A stretch of DNA of 9,613 nt from Verrucomicrobiota bacterium (GTDB taxonomy: Bacteria > Verrucomicrobiota > Verrucomicrobiia > Chthoniobacterales > Xiphinematobacteraceae): assembly GCA_003176035.1 (NCBI GenBank), contig PSRL01000001.1, positions 1-9,613 of the forward strand, given 5' to 3'. A program made the position numbers and the translations under genes. Shown in pieces: positions 6,073 through 9,613 of the stretch; the stretch's first letter is position 1; the number at the start of each line of letters is the position of its first letter. Under the pieces are notes generated by a model. The model searched no databases, was not told the origin of the DNA, and was given only the letters and a program-made list of their open reading frames with translations.

Positions 6073-8571
6073 ATGGACCAGATTTTGCGAACAAAGAGTA
6101 TGCAAATGACAACGGAGTCGGAGTTTCATTCGGCCTTGGATGCCAGTGTGTCGGGGCTGAAAAATTTAATCTGCGATCAACTGAAGTTGGGATTAGCCCG
6201 TGATACAGAAACGGCTACTCCTCGGGATTGGTGGATCAGCACAGCCAAGGCTGTAAGGACAATGCTTGTGGAGCGGATGCTGGCGACTCAGGCCAAGTAC
6301 TATCGGCAAAACGTCAAACGCCTTTATTATTTTTCTCTGGAATTCTTGATGGGCCGCCTTTTTTCAAACAGCCTGTATGGTGCGGGAGTTTTTTGTGAAG
6401 TTGAAGAGGCGCTGAGCAGACTTGGGCTGGATTTGGAAGAGTTGCGTAAGGAGGAGTATGACATGGCGCTTGGGAATGGGGGGCTCGGGCGCCTTGCCGC
6501 CTGTTTCTTAGACTCTCTGGCAACGCTGGATCTTCCTGCTATTGGCTACGGAATCCATTATGAATACGGCCTTTTTAAGCAAGAATTCCGGAACGGCTAT
6601 CAGGTTGAGTTGCCAGATGCCTGGTTAAATTACGGAACGCCTTGGGAAATCATGAGGCCCGAGCATGCGACGGAAATTCAACTCTACGGTCATGTCGATA
6701 ACATCTTCGACAATTGCGGCAACTACGTACAAAAATGGGAAGGCACAAAAAAAATCATCGGCATTCCATATGATATTTTAGTGCCTGGCTTTGGCACTCA
6801 AACTGTCAATTATCTCCGGCTCTGGGAGTCGCGTGCCTCCGAAGATTTCGATTTGGAAGCTTTTAACCGAGGAGGATATGACGAAGCGGTCCGGGAGAAG
6901 AATCATAGCGAGACAATTAGCAAGGTTCTCTATCCTAATGATAAAACGGAAAAAGGCCGCGAGCTGCGCTTTATTCAGCAATACTTTTTTGTTGCCTGCT
7001 CACTCCAAGATATCATTCGCCGATTCCATAAAAATAATACCGATTGGGAAGTATTTCCGGAAAAAGTTGCGATTCAATTGAATGATACCCATCCTGCGAT
7101 TGCAGTGGTGGAGTTGATGCGGATTTTGATTGATGACTATGCATTAGACTGGGAATTTGCTTGGTCTATTGTCACCCGTGTCTCCGCTTATACAAACCAC
7201 ACACTTTTGCCGGAGGCGCTGGAAAAATGGAGTGTTCCACTTTTCCAAAAAGTTTTGCCTCGCCACTTGCAAATTGTTTTTGACATTAACGCTCACTTTT
7301 TGGAGCAGGTTGAGGCGCGTTGGCCTGGAGATCTCGAAAAAAAACGTTCATTATCTCTTATTGAAGAGGGCGAGCCACAGATGGTTCGCATGGCTCATTT
7401 AAGTATTGTGGGTAGCCATTCTGTTAATGGCGTAGCAAAATTACATTCAGAGATTTTGAGGCGGCAGTTATTTGCGGACTTTAATACCCTCAGTCCCGGC
7501 AAGTTTAATAACAAGACTAATGGAATTACTCCGCGTCGATGGCTTTTAGCTTGTAATCCCCGTTTGAGCACATTGATCACTTCCCGGATCGGCGATGCCT
7601 GGATCAAAGATTTGGAGCAGCTCCAGGCTTTGGAACCATTTGCGGATGACAGCGAATTTCAGCGCGAATTCATGGAGGTGAAATTAGCAAATAAGCGGGA
7701 TTTAGCTCATATTATTGAACAGGAATGCGGAATGAATGTAAATCCCCATGCACTTTTTGATGTCCAAATCAAACGCTTGCATGAGTATAAACGCCAACAC
7801 TTAAACCTCCTGCATATTTTGGCTCTTTACAGGCGATTGCTGCAAAATCCCGATTTGGACACGATTCCACGGGTATTTATTTTCGCAGCCAAGGCAGCAC
7901 CGGGCTACGATATGGCAAAGTGTATTATTAAGGCAATCAATGCCGTTGCTGCGAAAATTAATGATGATCCTCGGGTAAATAAGAGACTCAAAATTGTCTT
8001 TTTACCAAATTATCGAGTTTCTTTAGCTCAGCGCATTGTGCCGGCTGCCGATCTTTCTGAACAGATCTCCACCGCAGGCAAAGAGGCTAGCGGCACCGGA
8101 AATATGAAGCTAGCGCTTAGTGGCGCTCTTACCATAGGCACTCTGGACGGAGCCACCGTAGAAATGCAGGAGGAAGTCGGAGAAGAAAATATTTTCCTTT
8201 TTGGCCTCAAAGTTGATGAAGTTGCGGCGCTTTTGGAAAAGGGATATTGTCCGGAGGAATATTATCGCAATGATGAGGAATTGCGAGCGGTTGTGGATTG
8301 GGTGGGGTCTAATTATTTTACCTCGAATGAGCCGCCGGGAACATTGGCCCCTCTTCGTGACAATTTGATTTATCAAGACCCCTTTCTCGTGCTTGCCGAT
8401 TTCCGCGACTATAGCGACTGCCAGCAGCGGATCGATTTAGCTTTTCGTGACAAAGCGAAATGGGCGCGTATGGCAATTTTAAATACCGCGCGCATGGGAA
8501 AATTCTCAAGCGATCGGACGGTTGCCGAATATGCGCGCGAGATTTGGAAGCTGGAGGCCGTTCCCATATGA
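6073..8571 (+). CDS. glgP: Glycogen/alpha-glucan phosphorylase
   Basis: A complete 832-residue enzyme, close to the usual 800-845 of the family. It cleaves alpha-1,4-glucan ends with phosphate to release glucose-1-phosphate, using pyridoxal phosphate, in the cytoplasm. Visible signatures: NVKRLYYFSLEFLMGR near residue 80; GNGGLGRL at 134-141; LNDTHPA with H340; TNHTLLPEALEKW with H376; TNGITPRRW at 482-490; the phosphate-site segment KRLHEYKR at 567-574 (K567, R568, K573); and EASGTGNMK ending in K679, the residue that holds the cofactor. These positions are one off those of rabbit muscle phosphorylase (K568, R569, K574, K680), so the enzyme is expected to be active. The start at 6073 follows an in-frame TGA at 6067; M10 and M12 are alternatives that lie before the conserved region. 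It is transcribed divergently from LRR protein 2 and probably together with the gene at 8662. Confidence 0.97.
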   Translation: MDQILRTKSMQMTTESEFHSALDASVSGLKNLICDQLKLGLARDTETATPRDWWISTAKAVRTMLVERMLATQAKYYRQNVKRLYYFSLEFLMGRLFSNSLYGAGVFCEVEEALSRLGLDLEELRKEEYDMALGNGGLGRLAACFLDSLATLDLPAIGYGIHYEYGLFKQEFRNGYQVELPDAWLNYGTPWEIMRPEHATEIQLYGHVDNIFDNCGNYVQKWEGTKKIIGIPYDILVPGFGTQTVNYLRLWESRASEDFDLEAFNRGGYDEAVREKNHSETISKVLYPNDKTEKGRELRFIQQYFFVACSLQDIIRRFHKNNTDWEVFPEKVAIQLNDTHPAIAVVELMRILIDDYALDWEFAWSIVTRVSAYTNHTLLPEALEKWSVPLFQKVLPRHLQIVFDINAHFLEQVEARWPGDLEKKRSLSLIEEGEPQMVRMAHLSIVGSHSVNGVAKLHSEILRRQLFADFNTLSPGKFNNKTNGITPRRWLLACNPRLSTLITSRIGDAWIKDLEQLQALEPFADDSEFQREFMEVKLANKRDLAHIIEQECGMNVNPHALFDVQIKRLHEYKRQHLNLLHILALYRRLLQNPDLDTIPRVFIFAAKAAPGYDMAKCIIKAINAVAAKINDDPRVNKRLKIVFLPNYRVSLAQRIVPAADLSEQISTAGKEASGTGNMKLALSGALTIGTLDGATVEMQEEVGEENIFLFGLKVDEVAALLEKGYCPEEYYRNDEELRAVVDWVGSNYFTSNEPPGTLAPLRDNLIYQDPFLVLADFRDYSDCQQRIDLAFRDKAKWARMAILNTARMGKFSSDRTVAEYAREIWKLEAVPI

Positions 8572-8613
8572 CAGCATTGATCAAATTTTTGAAAAATCCT
8601 GGGAGGAGAAAAC

Positions 8614-8637
8614 GACCTCACCGGCAGGTCCATTTTT
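8614..8637 (+). terminator. Weak terminator-like hairpin after glgP
   Basis: GACCT (8614-8618) pairs with AGGTC (8626-8630) around a 7-base loop and is followed by CATTTTT. A 5-bp stem is short for an intrinsic terminator. It might trim transcription between glgP and the next gene. A strong GGGAGGAG (8601-8608) just upstream has no start codon at a usable distance. Confidence 0.25.
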
Positions 8638-8661
8638 AAGTCCTTTCGCTAAAAGTTTTTT

Positions 8662-9582
8662 ATGAATGCTTCCGCAACATGCATCCTGGCATTATCTACC
8701 GCATGGAATTTCCAACGGCATCGTTCAGGAAAAGCAATGTTGGAGGAGATAGCAGCCCTTGGTTTTGATTGGGCTGAACTCCATCAGGGGCTGCACCCCG
8801 ATTTACTTCCGGAAATCGCGGAGTTTGTCGATCAAGGGGGGATACGCATTTCGCATCTTCGCAATCTTTGCTTTTCTCCGCTCGATGGCTTTGGCGGACC
8901 GCAATTTACTGCTGACGAGGAAGAAGAACAAACGCTTGCGGTATGTCTGACTCAACAGACAATCAACCATGCGGTGCTGCTGAAGGCGAAAGCGGTGATA
9001 TTGAGGTGTGGAAGCGCCATAGGTCTGAAATCTCACCAAGATCTGCTGAGGCTTGCTTTGCGGGATCAACTTTATACCAAACCCTATGCTCTTGCGAAAA
9101 TTCGCGAAATTTTTAAGCGGGAAAAAGAATCTCCCGTTTTGAAGAGGCGGGTGGTGCGCTGCCTGCGGGAACTGGGAAATTATGCGGCGGAACGAGGAAT
9201 CCGCTTGGCCATTGAAAATTGCGAGGCGTATGAGGCCTTTCCTACCGAACGGGAATTGCCTTCTTTATTGGACGAATTAAACCATCCCGCATTTGGATAC
9301 TGGCACAATTTCCGCTATGCCCAGGTCAAAGACTCACTGACTTTACTCGATCACCAGCAGTGGTTGGAAAAGATAGGGAGACGAGCGATTGGTGCTTCCA
9401 TTGACGATCTTCGCGGACTTGACCAGGCGAGCCTCCCGCCTTTCACCGGCGAGATTGCTTACTACAAACTCATGCCACTTTTACCTGAATGTAGCGTCTT
9501 TGTACTGGACTTAAAGGGATTTACCGAAAACGGTGCACTTGTTACAAGCGCACAGCGCTGGGAAAGTACATTTTGTAAATGA
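8662..9582 (+). CDS. Xylose-isomerase-like TIM-barrel protein with altered metal-site motifs
   Basis: A 306-residue soluble protein that reads as an AP-endonuclease-2/xylose-isomerase-like TIM barrel: an opening strand ILALSTAWNF, helix with ALGFDWAELH, a mid-barrel strand AVILRCGSA (111-119), RLAIENCE (181-188) with E185, FGYWHNFRYAQ (211-221), IGASIDDL (243-250) and a last strand VFVLDLKG (279-286). Members usually act as sugar or sugar-phosphate isomerases or epimerases, holding a divalent metal with Glu, Asp, His and Glu. Here the usual WHDxGHA is WHNFRYA (N216, Y219), HxHD is SIDD (D248, D249) and the last acidic residue is D283. ATG 8662 is the only reasonable start because TAA lies in frame at 8650 and the first strand follows at once; no Shine-Dalgarno site is seen. 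It lies 90 bases after glgP on the same strand. The fold is likely, the reaction unknown. Confidence 0.85.
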   Translation: MNASATCILALSTAWNFQRHRSGKAMLEEIAALGFDWAELHQGLHPDLLPEIAEFVDQGGIRISHLRNLCFSPLDGFGGPQFTADEEEEQTLAVCLTQQTINHAVLLKAKAVILRCGSAIGLKSHQDLLRLALRDQLYTKPYALAKIREIFKREKESPVLKRRVVRCLRELGNYAAERGIRLAIENCEAYEAFPTERELPSLLDELNHPAFGYWHNFRYAQVKDSLTLLDHQQWLEKIGRRAIGASIDDLRGLDQASLPPFTGEIAYYKLMPLLPECSVFVLDLKGFTENGALVTSAQRWESTFCK

Positions 9583-9613
9583 AAAAAATCTTTACTACCG
9601 TGGTGCAGATCTT
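9579..9613 (+). CDS. Start of a further gene, truncated by the window
   Basis: ATG 9579 overlaps the TGA stop of the TIM-barrel gene (ATGA) and opens MKKIFTTVVQI to the window end. This four-base overlap is typical of translational coupling within an operon, and Met-Lys-Lys followed by hydrophobic residues suggests a membrane or exported protein. Only 11 codons are visible, so the product cannot be named. Confidence 0.4.
   Translation, partial: MKKIFTTVVQI

Noticed and set aside
5984..6109. Plus-strand frame of 41 residues starting MGGGFIYN across the divergent region
   Set aside because: It starts inside the LRR protein 2 gene, lacks a ribosome-binding site and runs into glgP in another frame; chance is the simplest explanation.
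8601..8608. Strong GGGAGGAG site after glgP taken as the ribosome-binding site of the TIM-barrel gene
   Set aside because: It is 53 bases from ATG 8662, an in-frame TAA at 8650 blocks any earlier start, and no ATG, GTG or TTG lies at a usable distance.
8409..8633. Minus-strand frame with an AAAGGA ribosome-binding-like site, mostly antisense to glgP
   Set aside because: Most of it is the antisense of conserved glgP coding sequence, and its product shows no domain-like pattern.

Overview
The window looks like part of a Gram-negative bacterial chromosome of moderate GC. A glycogen phosphorylase with a bacterial-type sequence, a xylose-isomerase-like TIM-barrel protein and two large leucine-rich-repeat (LRR) proteins with long disordered N-termini fit a eukaryote-associated member of the PVC group (Verrucomicrobiota or Chlamydiota). 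This assignment rests on general family resemblance only and is tentative. I see no rRNA, tRNA, CRISPR array, transposase or insertion-sequence ends.

Left part (1-5985), mainly minus strand. An LRR protein enters from the window edge (1-1893; its C-terminus lies outside). It has a good sigma70-like promoter just upstream and a structured 331-base intergenic stretch behind that (1894-2224). Next is a roughly 10-11-helix membrane protein whose layout resembles GT-C/ArnT-PMT glycosyltransferases (2225-3826). A gap follows (3827-4260) that contains a protein-like plus-strand frame interrupted by one in-frame TAG, probably a decayed small gene. Then comes a complete second LRR protein (4261-5985). 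The two LRR proteins are clear paralogues: the same segments occur in the same order, each behind a Ser/Pro-rich, probably disordered N-terminal region. They look like candidate secreted or host-directed proteins, but the window holds no secretion-system gene to confirm that.

Right part (5986-9613), plus strand. A compact 87-base divergent region separates LRR protein 2 from glgP. It contains an 11-bp direct repeat with a CCCATGGG core, a TATAAT box and a six-codon leader frame that stops three bases before the glgP start. glgP (6073-8571) is complete, and its active-site motifs align with the classic alpha-glucan phosphorylases, including the pyridoxal-phosphate lysine K679. It is followed by a xylose-isomerase-like TIM-barrel protein (8662-9582) whose usual metal-ligand motifs appear altered. 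The start of a further gene overlaps that stop by four bases (ATGA) and runs off the window.

Functionally, glgP points to storage-polysaccharide breakdown to glucose-1-phosphate. The downstream genes may be co-transcribed with it, but a metabolic link is not shown. The left block looks like an accessory region of LRR proteins and a membrane enzyme.
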